Under the pieces are notes generated by a model. That model searched no databases, was not told the DNA's origin, and worked only from the letters and a program-made list of their open reading frames with translations. The translations under genes and the position numbers were made by a program. Positions 44,674 to 53,918 of a stretch of DNA of 64,000 nt are shown here, piece after piece (position 1 is the stretch's first letter; each line of letters starts with the position of its first letter). The DNA is from Streptomyces eurythermus (GTDB lineage: Bacteria; Actinomycetota; Actinomycetes; Streptomycetales; Streptomycetaceae): positions 154,643 through 218,642 of the forward strand of contig NZ_BMSK01000018.1 of the NCBI RefSeq assembly GCF_014649115.1, read 5' to 3'.

Positions 44674-46779
44674 ATGAGACCCCTGGAGACCGGCGACCCG
44701 ATCCGCCTCGGCCCGTACCGGCTGCTCGGTGTGCTGGGCGAGGGCGGCATGGGCAAGGTGTATGTCGGGCAGGACCACGCCGGTACGGTCGCCGCCGTGA
44801 AGGTGCTCCGCCCGGAAATGGCCCACGACACCGACCTCGCCCAGCGCTTCCTGCGCGAGGCACTGGCGGCGCAGGCGGTCCGGAGCCCCGGTGTCGCGGC
44901 GGTGCTGGCGGCACAGCGGGAGGGCGGACGGCCATGGATCGCCACCGAATTCCTCGCCGGCCCCACACTGGACCAGATCGTGGACCGGCACGGCCCGCTG
45001 GACGACGCACGGCTCCGCGCCCTGGCCGTGTCGATCGCCCGCACCCTGCGCGACATCCACGCGAGCGGCTTCGTCCATCGCGACCTCAAGCCGCCGAACA
45101 TCGTGCTCACCTCGGCCGGCCCCCGCGTCATCGACTTCGGCATCGCCCGCCCCGAACACGGGCTCACCCTGACCACCACCGGTCAGATCCCGGTCACACC
45201 GGGGTACGGCGCCCCAGAGCAGGTACTGGGCCGCCGCGTCACCCCCGCGGCCGATGTCTTCTCGCTCGGTGCCCTCCTGGTCTACGCGGCCACCGGGCAC
45301 CGGGCGTTCCAGGGCACGAACGTGGCCACCGTCCAGTACGCGGTCGTCCACGGCGAGCCGGACTGGCGGGGCGTCAGTCCCGAGCAGCACGCGCTGATCG
45401 CACCCTGCCTCGCCAAGGACGCGGCCGCCCGGCCCACTCCGGAACAGATCGCCACCGCCTTCCGGGGACCGAAGAAGGCCGCGGCGGTGTGGAAGCGCGG
45501 ACCCGTGGCGGACGCCGTCAAGGAGCGGGAGCGCGAGATAAGGGACCTCTCCGCACCGCTGCTGACGACGCGAGCGGCGGCGGGTCACTCCAGGCGGCGC
45601 CTGCTCACCCGGGTCGCCGCCGGCGGGGCCGTGCTCGCGGCCGCCGGAACCGGGGCGGGCTGGTGGCTGCTTCGCGGGAGCGGAAGCGACAAGCGCGATG
45701 ACGACTTGTTCACTTACCCTCCCGCTGCGCGGACGCCGACGGCACGTCTGCTCTCCGCCGACGAGGGTGACTACATCATCGGGGGGTCGCCCAAAGCCTT
45801 GTGGAAGACGATCGGTGCGACCAGCGCCATGGCACCGGCGCCGCTGCCGATACGGGACGTCGTCATAGTCGGCCATCCCGTCACCGGCGTGGTGGCCTAC
45901 AACGTCGTGGACGGCAAGCGCCGCTGGAGCGCGCCGACGATGCAGATGACGTGCCGCTACCTGTCGCTGTCCGATCGCCTGCTCGTGGCCGCCGACGACC
46001 ACGGCACCCTGCACACCTTCCTCCCGTCGACCGGAGAGCCCAAGTGGACCGCCAGGGCCGACACCGAGATGTTGCTGACCGCGGACGCGGAAGCGATCTA
46101 CCTGTTGACGAAGGACCAGCGACTGCGGGCCGTAGGCCGCTTCGACGCCCGGATCCGCTGGACCGTGCCCGTACCGGGGGATTTCCGCGACAAGCTCCTT
46201 CCCCGGTCCGTGGCCCATAGAGGACGGCTGGTCGTCACCACGAGCACGGGCCACGCCATGGCCGTCAGCACGCGGAACGGCCGTACCGAGTGGACCGCCC
46301 GCGACCTGGCGAGGGACCGGGCCCTTTTCGCGGCGGTCCGGGACGGCGTCGTCTATCTCAACGGCAGGGAACTCTCGGCCCGCAGGATCTCGGACGGCCG
46401 GAAACTGTGGTCCCGCACGGAGCGGCATTACTACGACGACGAGAACTACGAGTGGTCCAGGCCTTGCGTCGACGGCGACCGGCTCTACACCAGCTTCTGT
46501 GACGATCAAGCCTTCCCGCACGCATATGGCCTCCCCGAGGGCAAGGAACAGTGGCTCGCCAACATGGCTCTGAGCAGCAACGACCATCCGATCCTCTTGC
46601 AGGGGAAGGGCGTCTGGCTGCTGGACGGCACCACCGTGCGGACCGTGAGCAAGGAGTCGTCGGACGAGGAATGGACCTATGAGGTGGAGGGGGGCAAGGA
46701 CGACGTGGCCTTCGCGGCCCACGGCAACCGGGTCTTCGTGAAGACCGCCGTCGCCCTCTATGCCCTCCCGGTCTTCTGA
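44674..46779 (+). CDS. Ser/Thr protein kinase with PQQ-like propeller sensor
   Basis: A 701-aa receptor-like kinase. The N-terminal Hanks domain (residues 10-265) has LGEGGMGKVY, Lys43, HRDLKPPN (135-142) and DFG (154-156), so it should be active. A membrane helix at about 311-333 separates it from a beta-propeller domain (VDGKRRWSAPTM, STGEPKWTARAD, RNGRTEWTARD, SDGRKLWSR) typical of PQQ-binding-like repeats. It is tandem with a related kinase and ends 4 bp from the convergent eccC stop, so transcripts may interfere. Targets are unknown. EccC, the Esx proteins and cell-wall proteins are candidates by location. Confidence 0.93.
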   Translation: MRPLETGDPIRLGPYRLLGVLGEGGMGKVYVGQDHAGTVAAVKVLRPEMAHDTDLAQRFLREALAAQAVRSPGVAAVLAAQREGGRPWIATEFLAGPTLDQIVDRHGPLDDARLRALAVSIARTLRDIHASGFVHRDLKPPNIVLTSAGPRVIDFGIARPEHGLTLTTTGQIPVTPGYGAPEQVLGRRVTPAADVFSLGALLVYAATGHRAFQGTNVATVQYAVVHGEPDWRGVSPEQHALIAPCLAKDAAARPTPEQIATAFRGPKKAAAVWKRGPVADAVKEREREIRDLSAPLLTTRAAAGHSRRRLLTRVAAGGAVLAAAGTGAGWWLLRGSGSDKRDDDLFTYPPAARTPTARLLSADEGDYIIGGSPKALWKTIGATSAMAPAPLPIRDVVIVGHPVTGVVAYNVVDGKRRWSAPTMQMTCRYLSLSDRLLVAADDHGTLHTFLPSTGEPKWTARADTEMLLTADAEAIYLLTKDQRLRAVGRFDARIRWTVPVPGDFRDKLLPRSVAHRGRLVVTTSTGHAMAVSTRNGRTEWTARDLARDRALFAAVRDGVVYLNGRELSARRISDGRKLWSRTERHYYDDENYEWSRPCVDGDRLYTSFCDDQAFPHAYGLPEGKEQWLANMALSSNDHPILLQGKGVWLLDGTTVRTVSKESSDEEWTYEVEGGKDDVAFAAHGNRVFVKTAVALYALPVF

Positions 46780-46783
46780 GGCC

Positions 46784-49700
46784 TCAGTACTCCACTTCCA
46801 CCAACCCCGTCTGAACCAGCGGCTTGCCCCGTTTGCGGGAGACGAAGACGCCGCGGCCCGGTGGCATCGGGCGGTGGCGGACGCCGCCGAGGATGTCGCC
46901 CTCGGCCGGGTCGCCGGCCAGGATCAGGCCCTGGGCGCCGAGTTCCTTCATGCGCTGCATGAACGGCTCGTACGAGGCCCGGCCCGCGCCCGCGGAGGAG
47001 CGGGCGATGATGAAGCGGACGCCGACGTCGCGGGCGAACGGCAGCATCTCGGTCAGTCCGCTGAGCGGGTTGCCGCTGGAGGTGGAGACCAGGTCGTAGT
47101 CGTCGATGACGACGAACACCTGCGGCCCCCGCCACCAGCTGCGGTCCCGCAGCTGCTGCGGCGTGACGTCCGCCGTCGGCGTGCGGCGCTGCATCAGGTC
47201 GGCCAGCGCCGCCATGTGGTGGTCCATCTGGCTGGACATGGGGATGTACTCCGCCAGGTGGGAGGCGGGGGTGACGTCCAGCAGGGCGCGGCGGTTGTCG
47301 ACCACGAAGAACTTCGCCTCGTCGCCGCCGTACCGCAGCGACAGCTGCCGGATCAGCAGCCGCAGCAGGTTGGACTTGCCGGACTCGCTCTCGCCGAAGA
47401 TCAGGAAGAACGGGTCCTGGTCGAAGTCCACGAACACCGGCTCCAGGTTCTCCTCGTCCAGCGCGAACGCTACGCCCCGCCGCGGGAACCGGTCGCCCGG
47501 AGGCAGCTCGGCCGCGTCGAGCCGGCGCGGCAGCAGCCGTACCTTGGGCGCGCCCGGCGCCTGCCAGTGCCGTCCGACCTCGGTGGTCAGCGCGGCCGTG
47601 GCCTCGGCCAGGTCCGTGTCGGAGGTGAGGCCGTCGATCCGCGGCACCGCCGCCATGAAGTGCAGCTTCTGCGGGGACAGACCACGGCCGGGGACGCCCG
47701 CGGGCACGTTCGCCGCCACCTTGCGGTCGATCTCCGAGTCCATGACATCGCCCAGGCGCAGCTCCAGGCGGTTCATCAGATGGTCCTTGAGGTTGGCGCG
47801 GACCTCCATCGAGCGGGACGCCGTGATGACGAGGTGGATGCCGTAGCCGAGGCCGCGCGCGGCGATGTCCAGGACCGCCGGCTCCAGGCCCTCGTAGTCC
47901 GTACGGAAGTTGCCCCAGCCGTCGATGACCAGGAACACGTCACCCCAGGGCTGGTCGGTGACCGAGATGTCGCCCCGGGCGCGCCGCGCGCGGTAGTCGG
48001 CGATCGAGGCGATGCCGGCCGTGCGGAAGTACTCCTCGCGGCGGGTCAGGACGCCGTACACCTCGGAGACCGTACGGCGCACCCGCTCCGGGTCCAGGCG
48101 GGAGGCGATGCCGCCGACGTGCGGCAGGCCGTCCACCGCGGCCATACCGCCGCCACCGAAGTCGAGGCCGTAGAACTGCACCTCGTGCGGGGTGTGGGTG
48201 AGCGCGAAGGCGCAGATCAGGGTGCGCAGCAGGGTGGACTTGCCGGACTGCGGGCCGCCGATGATCTGCATGTGGCCGGCCGCGCCCGAGAAGTCCAGCA
48301 TGAGGCGGTCGCGGCGCTGCTCGTACGGCTTGTCGACCAGGCCGGCCGGGACCACCAGTCGGCCCGCGCCCTCGTAGTTCGGCTGGGTCAGGCCGCGGCC
48401 CGGCACCGCCGCCAGGCCGGGCAGCAGGGAGTCCAGCGCGGGCGGGCTCTCCAGCGGCGGCAGCCACACCTGGTGGGCCGCCGGGCCCTGCGCCTCCAGC
48501 CGGCGCACGATCACGTCGAGGACGGTGTCGGCCAGCGCCTCGTCCACCTCGGGCTCGGACTCGGTGCGCTGCTGCGGGATCGCGGTGTACTGCACCGGCA
48601 CCTCGGTGGCCGTGAACAGCACCGGGCGGCGGTCCACCGGGAGCCGCCCGCCGGACAGGTCCGTCCGCCGGCCCCCGGAGCGGTACACGCCCGAGACGTA
48701 GGCGGCCTTGAACCGGACCATCTCGTCCGTGCCGTACTTCAGGAAGCCGGAGCCGGGGACGTTCGGCAGCTCGTAGGCGTCGGGGACGCCGAGCGCGGCG
48801 CGGGACTCGGCCGCGGAGAAGGTGCGCAGACCGATCCGGTACGACAGGTAGGTCTCCAGGCCGCGCAGCCGGCCCTCCTCCAGGCGCTGTGAGGCCAGCA
48901 GCAGGTGCACGCCCAGCGAACGGCCGATGCGGCCGATCTGCACGAACATCTCGATGAAGTCCGGTTTGGCGGTCAGCAGCTCGCTGAACTCGTCGATCAC
49001 CAGCACCAGGGACGGGATCGGCTGGAGCGGGGCGCCGGCCGCGCGGGCCTTCTCGTAGTCGTGGATGTTGGCGTAGTTGCCCGCGTCGCGCAGCAGCTCC
49101 TGACGGCGGTTCAGCTCGCCGCGGATGGAGTCGCCCATGCGGTCGACCAGGGTCAGGTCGTCCGCGAGGTTGGTGATGACCGCCGCCACGTGCGGCATCT
49201 GCGCCATGCCGGCGAAGGTCGCGCCGCCCTTGAAGTCGGCGAGGACGAAGTTCAGCGTCTCCGAGGAGTGGGTGACCGCGAGACCGAGCACCAGGGTGCG
49301 CAGCAGCTCCGACTTGCCGGAACCGGTCGCGCCGACGCACAGGCCGTGCGGGCCCATGCCCTCCTGCGCGGCCTCCTTCAGGTCCAGCATCACGGGCCGG
49401 CCGTCCTCGCCGAGACCGATCGGCACCCGCAGGCGTTCGGCGAGCGCGCGCGGGCGCCAGGTCCGCTTGGTGTCGACGGAGGCCGCGTCGCCGAGGCCCA
49501 GCAGGTCGGTGAACTCCAGGTTGGCGAGCAGCGGCTCGTCGTCGTCGCCGCCGGAGGCCATGCGCAGCGGCGCCAGCTGCCGGGCCAGCGCCTCGGCGGA
49601 CTCGTACGACAGTGCGTCCGGGCTGCCCTCGTACACCTCGCCGTGCCCGGACTCCAGGCGCAGCAGGCCGGGCTGGACGACGATGGAAAGGTCACCGCCC

Positions 49701-50749
49701 GCCGTGGTCAGCTCGCCCGGCACCACCTCCAGGACCGTGACGCCCTGCAGGCCCTCCGGGTTCGCGAGGACCGAGTCCGGCAGCAGGGACAGGTCGTCCA
49801 GGACGAGCACGATGTGCGGCTCGTCCAGCAGCGGCGCGGCGGCGGGGTGGAAACGCGGCCGACCGGCCAGCCGCGTGGCCAGCAGGTCCTCCAGCTCGCG
49901 CGGGTCGGAGCCGATCAGCCGGCGGGAACCCGCGCCGTCCACCGCGCCGGGCGCCTGGGCGTGCGGCAGCCACTTCGCCCAGTCCCAGTGCGCCAGTGCC
50001 TCCCGGCCCGCGGCCACCGCGATGACCAGGTCCTGCGGGGAGTGCAGCGAGGCCAGCGAGCCGACCAGGGCGCGGGCCGAGGCCCGTACGGACTGCGCCT
50101 CGCCGCTGACCGTGACGTGGTAGAAGGCGCGCAGCGACACCGCCATGGGCAGGTCGCCTACGGTGCCGTGCGCGGCGAGGAAGCGCTGCATCGCGCCCGC
50201 GGTCAGCGGCTCCAGCTGCTCGACCGGCCCCGTCTCGGGGGCGATGAGCGGGGTGGCCAGCGGCTGCGCGCCCAGCCCGATGCGGACGTGCGCGAAGTCC
50301 TCGTCGCCGGGCCGCCGCTCCCACACCCGGCTGCCCTCGGCGACCAGCGCCCACAGCTGCTCGGGGGAGGGGTGCAGGTAGTACTGCGCGTCCCGCTGCT
50401 TGCGCGCCGTTGCCACGGCGGACCTGCGGGTCTGCGACAGATAGCTGAGGTAGTCGCGGCGCATGTCGGCCAGCTGGCCCTGTGAGCCGCGGCGGAAGCG
50501 GACCACCATCGCGATGGACATGGCCACCGTCGAGGCGATCATGATCATGCCCATGATCTTCATGAACGGCTGGCCGTTCGTGAAGAAGAAGACCACCGAG
50601 CCACCCATGCCCAGTGTGGGCAGGAGCTGCATCAGCACGCTCTCCTGATGCCCCCGCGGCAATTCGGGCGGTGGCTGGACAACGACCACTTCCGTGGGCA
50701 CTTCGGACGGAAGCGCCCTAGGGGGGCGCTTGACGACAATCTGGCTCAC
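46784..50749 (-). CDS. eccC: Type VII secretion ATPase EccC (three FtsK/SpoIIIE domains)
   Basis: A 1321-aa motor of the ESX system, in the fused EccCa-EccCb form. An N-terminal pair of membrane helices (about residues 42-82, for example MGGSVVFFFTNGQPFMKIMG) is followed by three P-loop domains: GATGSGKSELL (near 470), GGPQSGKSTLL (near 835) and GESESGKSNLL (near 1120). The first has DEFSELL as Walker B and is most canonical, as in other EccC proteins, where later domains bind signal sequences of substrates. GTG 50749 is the start. It is divergent from eccD. Confidence 0.96.
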   Translation of the reverse strand: MSQIVVKRPPRALPSEVPTEVVVVQPPPELPRGHQESVLMQLLPTLGMGGSVVFFFTNGQPFMKIMGMIMIASTVAMSIAMVVRFRRGSQGQLADMRRDYLSYLSQTRRSAVATARKQRDAQYYLHPSPEQLWALVAEGSRVWERRPGDEDFAHVRIGLGAQPLATPLIAPETGPVEQLEPLTAGAMQRFLAAHGTVGDLPMAVSLRAFYHVTVSGEAQSVRASARALVGSLASLHSPQDLVIAVAAGREALAHWDWAKWLPHAQAPGAVDGAGSRRLIGSDPRELEDLLATRLAGRPRFHPAAAPLLDEPHIVLVLDDLSLLPDSVLANPEGLQGVTVLEVVPGELTTAGGDLSIVVQPGLLRLESGHGEVYEGSPDALSYESAEALARQLAPLRMASGGDDDEPLLANLEFTDLLGLGDAASVDTKRTWRPRALAERLRVPIGLGEDGRPVMLDLKEAAQEGMGPHGLCVGATGSGKSELLRTLVLGLAVTHSSETLNFVLADFKGGATFAGMAQMPHVAAVITNLADDLTLVDRMGDSIRGELNRRQELLRDAGNYANIHDYEKARAAGAPLQPIPSLVLVIDEFSELLTAKPDFIEMFVQIGRIGRSLGVHLLLASQRLEEGRLRGLETYLSYRIGLRTFSAAESRAALGVPDAYELPNVPGSGFLKYGTDEMVRFKAAYVSGVYRSGGRRTDLSGGRLPVDRRPVLFTATEVPVQYTAIPQQRTESEPEVDEALADTVLDVIVRRLEAQGPAAHQVWLPPLESPPALDSLLPGLAAVPGRGLTQPNYEGAGRLVVPAGLVDKPYEQRRDRLMLDFSGAAGHMQIIGGPQSGKSTLLRTLICAFALTHTPHEVQFYGLDFGGGGMAAVDGLPHVGGIASRLDPERVRRTVSEVYGVLTRREEYFRTAGIASIADYRARRARGDISVTDQPWGDVFLVIDGWGNFRTDYEGLEPAVLDIAARGLGYGIHLVITASRSMEVRANLKDHLMNRLELRLGDVMDSEIDRKVAANVPAGVPGRGLSPQKLHFMAAVPRIDGLTSDTDLAEATAALTTEVGRHWQAPGAPKVRLLPRRLDAAELPPGDRFPRRGVAFALDEENLEPVFVDFDQDPFFLIFGESESGKSNLLRLLIRQLSLRYGGDEAKFFVVDNRRALLDVTPASHLAEYIPMSSQMDHHMAALADLMQRRTPTADVTPQQLRDRSWWRGPQVFVVIDDYDLVSTSSGNPLSGLTEMLPFARDVGVRFIIARSSAGAGRASYEPFMQRMKELGAQGLILAGDPAEGDILGGVRHRPMPPGRGVFVSRKRGKPLVQTGLVEVEY

Positions 50750-50835
50750 CGCTCACCAATTCCCTTGCCCGACCCAGGCTTTCCGCCCGCCGCCCCGTGT
50801 CCGGCGAGCGCAGGCCGCCGCGTGATCCTACTGAG

Positions 50836-50863
50836 TTCACGCGGGGCGGGTGGGCGGTAGGGT
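50836..50863 (+). promoter_or_regulatory. Candidate promoter for eccD
   Basis: TTCACG (50836-50841) and TAGGGT (50858-50863), separated by 16 bp, fit a streptomycete housekeeping promoter. On the opposite strand TAGGAT (plus 50825-50830) is a possible -10 for eccC. The interval 50750-51139 holds no gene. Confidence 0.5.
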
Positions 50864-51002
50864 GCCGGATGTTCGCGTGAGCACACGCCGAGCAGGGCGG
50901 ACATACCGGAACGAACTCCTCGAGGAAGAGGCGGAAAGACCCCGGAATCCCGCCCTGCGGCACCCGGGTCGCCGCGCACCGGGCAAACCGGCACGGGACC
51001 TT

Positions 51003-51105
51003 CACGACACAGCCGCACCACCACCACCGAGCACGACACAGCACCAGTACCAGCACCAGCACTGACCACGACACAGCGCCAGCACCACCGCTGAGCACGA
51101 CACAG
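51003..51105. repeat. Four CACGACACAG repeats in the eccD leader
   Basis: CACGACACAG occurs at 51003-51012, 51032-51041, 51067-51076 and 51096-51105, spaced 29, 35 and 29 bp apart, within CAC/CCA-rich sequence such as CACCAGTACCAGCACCAGCA. If 50836-50863 is the promoter, the repeats lie in the transcribed leader of eccD. Confidence 0.75.
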
Positions 51106-51139
51106 ACGCATCACCACCACCACTGAGGGGGAGCAGCAG

Positions 51140-52648
51140 GTGAGCATGACGGCCGCCGCCACCGGCGGACCCGGGACGGGAGCCCCTTCCGGGTCCGGCA
51201 CCGGACTCGGCTTCTGCCGGGTCACCATCGTCGCGCCGGACAGCCGTATCGACGTGGCCCTGCCCGACGACGTCCCGGTCGCCGACCTCTACCCGGAGAT
51301 CCTCCGGCTGTCCCAGCAGAGCCCCGCGGCCGGCGCCCCGGTCGGCTACCACCTCGTCCGCACCGACGGCACCGTGCTGGACAGCGCCCGGTCCTTCGCC
51401 GCCCAGCGCATCCTCGACGGCGAACTGCTCACCCTGCGCCCGTTCGCCGAGTCCCTGCCGCCGGCCGTCTTCGACGACGTCGCCGAGGCCGTGGCCTCCT
51501 CCGTCACCAAGCAGCACAAGCTGTGGAGCGGCGACCTCACCCGGGCCGCCGGGCTCGCCGGCGGCGGTGTGCTGCCCGCGCTGCTCGCGTTCGTCGCCTG
51601 GACCGCCGACCCGCGCCACGACATGCACGGCCTGGCCGGCATCCTGGCCGCCGTCACGGGCGTCCTCCTGGTCGTGCTCTCCGCCGTCCGCGCCCGCGTC
51701 TACGACGACCGTGGCTCGGCCGTCGCCCTCGGCCTCGGCGCGCTGCCCAACATCGGCGTCGCCGGCAGCGGACTGCTGCCGCTGAGCGCCGGCGAGGGCA
51801 TCGGCAGACTCCAGTTCCTGCTGGCGTGCGCGGCCGTCCTCGTCGCCGCCCTCGTCCTCGCCCTGTGCTCACCCCATGGCGACGGCCCCTTCGTCGCCTT
51901 CGTCTTCGCCTCCGCGGTCGCCTTGGTCGCCGTCTTTATCGCGACCCTCACCGACTGGGCCCCCCGGGAGACCGCCGCCCTGTGCGCCCCGGTCGCCGTC
52001 TGCGCCCTCGCCTTCCTGCCCGGCATGTCCATGCGGTTCGCCCGGCTGCCGATCGGCTTCGAGAACCCCAGCGGCGGCGGCGCCCCCCGCCCCGCCTACG
52101 GCAACGAGCCCGCCGCCCAGGAACCGGTGGACACCGAGCGCATCGAGGCACAGGCGCGGCGCGGCCACGAACTCCTCGTCGGCATGGTCGGCGGCTGTGC
52201 GCTGCTCGCCGTCGGCGCCGCGGCCGTGCTCGGCTTCTCCGACGACGTCTGGGCCCAACTGCTCGCCCTCGCCACCGGCATCGCCATGCTGATGCGCGCC
52301 GGCATGTTCCGCTACACCGCCCAGGTCGCCCCCGTGCTCGCCGCCGGCCTCACCTGCCTGGTCCTGCTCGGCCTCGGCCTCGCCCTCAACCCGCCGCAGC
52401 ACATCATGCGCGCCGCGCTGGCCGGCGACCGCACCGACCTCGACATCCGCACCATCTGGCTGATCGCGGCCATCGCCCTGGCCACGGCCCTGGTGACGGC
52501 TCTCGGCCTGATCCTGCCGCGCGGCGGTCTGACCCCCTTCTGGGGCCGCTTCCTGGAGATCTGCGAGGGCTTCGTCCTGCTCACCCTGATCCCGCTCGCC
52601 CTGGCCGTCTTCGACGTGTACGCCAAGGCCCGCGCCATGACCAGCTGA
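51140..52648 (+). CDS. eccD: Type VII secretion integral membrane protein EccD
   Basis: A 502-aa multi-spanning core channel subunit. The N-terminal ubiquitin-like (YukD) domain covers about residues 25-110 (FCRVTIVAPDSRIDVALPDD ... GYHLVRTDGTVLDSARSF). About eleven membrane helices follow, beginning GVLPALLAFVAWT and ending FVLLTLIPLALAVFDVYAKA. The GTG at 51140 is preceded by GAGGGGGAG; ATG 51146 is a possible alternative. A palindromic terminator follows. Confidence 0.95.
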   Translation: MSMTAAATGGPGTGAPSGSGTGLGFCRVTIVAPDSRIDVALPDDVPVADLYPEILRLSQQSPAAGAPVGYHLVRTDGTVLDSARSFAAQRILDGELLTLRPFAESLPPAVFDDVAEAVASSVTKQHKLWSGDLTRAAGLAGGGVLPALLAFVAWTADPRHDMHGLAGILAAVTGVLLVVLSAVRARVYDDRGSAVALGLGALPNIGVAGSGLLPLSAGEGIGRLQFLLACAAVLVAALVLALCSPHGDGPFVAFVFASAVALVAVFIATLTDWAPRETAALCAPVAVCALAFLPGMSMRFARLPIGFENPSGGGAPRPAYGNEPAAQEPVDTERIEAQARRGHELLVGMVGGCALLAVGAAAVLGFSDDVWAQLLALATGIAMLMRAGMFRYTAQVAPVLAAGLTCLVLLGLGLALNPPQHIMRAALAGDRTDLDIRTIWLIAAIALATALVTALGLILPRGGLTPFWGRFLEICEGFVLLTLIPLALAVFDVYAKARAMTS

Positions 52649-52690
52649 CGGGATCGGCCGAGAGGACCGGCTGACGGGACCAGGACGCGG

Positions 52691-52722
52691 AAAGGGGCGG
52701 CACGCGCGCGTGCCGCCCCTTT
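52691..52722. terminator. Bidirectional terminator between eccD and the DUF397 gene
   Basis: A perfect 16+16-bp palindrome (AAAGGGGCGGCACGCG at 52691-52706 and its complement at 52707-52722) with A and T runs at the outer ends. It serves eccD and the convergent minus-strand gene. Confidence 0.85.
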
Positions 52723-52737
52723 CTCACACCGTGCCGC

Positions 52738-53031
52738 TCACTGCACGTCCAGGCCCCCGTTGTGCGCCATCGGCTTCAGATCGAACTCCCCGTCGCGCGC
52801 CCCGAGCACGAACGCGGTCCACTCCGCCTCCGTGTAGCGCAGCACGGTGTCCGGGTCGAGGGAGGACCGCATCGCCACCGCGCCACCGGGCAGGTACGCG
52901 ATCTCCACCCGCTCCTCGTGCTCCTCCGTACCCGGCGCGCAGTGCCACTCCACGCCCGAGATGTCGAGCGCGTACAGCTCGTCCCGCTCGCGCTCCTTGC
53001 GCGCCTTCATCTCCGCTTCCGTTTCCGCCAT
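52738..53031 (-). CDS. DUF397 family protein
   Basis: A 97-aa protein. A charged helix (MAETEAEMKARKERERDELY) precedes the DUF397 core: VEIAYLPGGAVAMRSSLDPD followed by LRYTEAEWTAFVLGARDGEFD, which matches the family pattern of VEVA, RDSKDP and W-x-x-F-x-x-G-x-x-x-G-E-F. DUF397 proteins are usually partners of XRE regulators in Streptomyces; no such regulator is adjacent here, so this is an orphan copy. ATG 53031 is the start. Confidence 0.9.
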   Translation of the reverse strand: MAETEAEMKARKERERDELYALDISGVEWHCAPGTEEHEERVEIAYLPGGAVAMRSSLDPDTVLRYTEAEWTAFVLGARDGEFDLKPMAHNGGLDVQ

Positions 53032-53240
53032 CTGCGGCGACCCCTTCCCGAGGTAGGTACGATCCCGGGGCTCACCCTAGTGGCGCGCGCCACCGCGCCG
53101 ACGGCGTTCGCCGGCCGGGCGTAAGCCGCCCGCCATCGCCTGGTACCCTGAGTGACGGCCGTTTGTGTACGCACCCCCGGAACCGTCCGTGTTCTGGAGG
53201 CCGCGCCCAGCGGATCCCCGCCTCCCGAGTAACGGAAGCT

Positions 53241-53262
53241 CCCCCGAGATGTAGACCGGGGG
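53241..53262 (+). promoter_or_regulatory. Hairpin in the rpsO leader, possible S15 control site
   Basis: CCCCCG (53241-53246) pairs with CGGGGG (53257-53262) about 37 bp before the rpsO GTG. S15 is known to repress its own mRNA through leader structures in several phyla including actinobacteria. This hairpin is a candidate. The fold and binding are not shown by sequence alone. Confidence 0.4.
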
Positions 53263-53298
53263 CACTCGGTGGCCACTCACACACCATGAGGAGTACGC

Positions 53299-53589
53299 GT
53301 GTCGCTCGACGCCGCTACGAAGAAGCAGATCATCGCCGAGTTCGGTACCAAGGAGGGTGACACCGGCTCCCCCGAGGTCCAGGTCGCTCTGCTCTCCCGT
53401 CGGATCTCCGACCTGACGGAGCACCTCAAGACCCACAAGCACGACCACCACTCCCGCCGTGGCCTGCTGATCCTGGTCGGTCAGCGCCGCCGGCTGCTGC
53501 AGTACCTGGCGAAGAAGGACATCCAGCGCTTCCGTGCGCTGGTCGACCGCCTCGGCATCCGCCGCGGTGCGGCGGGCGGCGCCAAGTAA
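53299..53589 (+). CDS. rpsO: 30S ribosomal protein S15
   Basis: The 96-aa S15 protein binds 16S rRNA early in assembly. It begins VSLDAATKKQIIAEFGTKEG and contains EVQVALLSRRISDLTEHLKT and HDHHSRRGLLILVGQRRRLL, the conserved rRNA-binding helices. An unusual short tail (IRRGAAGGAK type, RLGIRRGAAGGAK) ends the protein. GTG 53299 follows ATGAGGAG at a good distance. It forms the rpsO-pnp pair. Confidence 0.96.
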   Translation: MSLDAATKKQIIAEFGTKEGDTGSPEVQVALLSRRISDLTEHLKTHKHDHHSRRGLLILVGQRRRLLQYLAKKDIQRFRALVDRLGIRRGAAGGAK

Positions 53590-53600
53590 GTCGCCATGAG

Positions 53601-53634
53601 GGGAGCGGTTCCCGACGCCTCGGGGACCGCTCCC
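53601..53634 (+). terminator. rpsO-pnp intergenic hairpin (terminator or RNase III site)
   Basis: A 15-bp stem with one mismatch (arms 53601-53615 and 53620-53634, loop CGCC) starts 12 bp after the rpsO stop, with TTT following. In S. coelicolor the rpsO-pnp readthrough transcript is processed by RNase III at an intergenic stem-loop; this is the corresponding structure. A second 7-bp hairpin (53798-53804 with 53810-53816) lies nearer pnp. The interval 53590-53918 has no gene. Confidence 0.7.
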
Positions 53635-53918
53635 TTTGCCGTATGCGGGGCTGAGCCGCGCACACGGTGACCACGGTGGTACACGTGGAAACGTGCGGAG
53701 TGTCACTCACGCTTTGTAGTGTGGTAGCACAACGCACCGCGTAGAAGACAGAACGAGGAGAAGCGCACCCAGTCGCCGCCGGTCCTCGGTAGTGGCCCCC
53801 GGGGAGAAGCCCCGGGTGCTTCGATCGAAGACCGGCCCGCACCGCACGGAGCGCCTCTCCACACGCCGTCCCCCTGCCACACGGGCAGGCACAGGACGAA
53901 GACGAGGAGAAAACGCTA

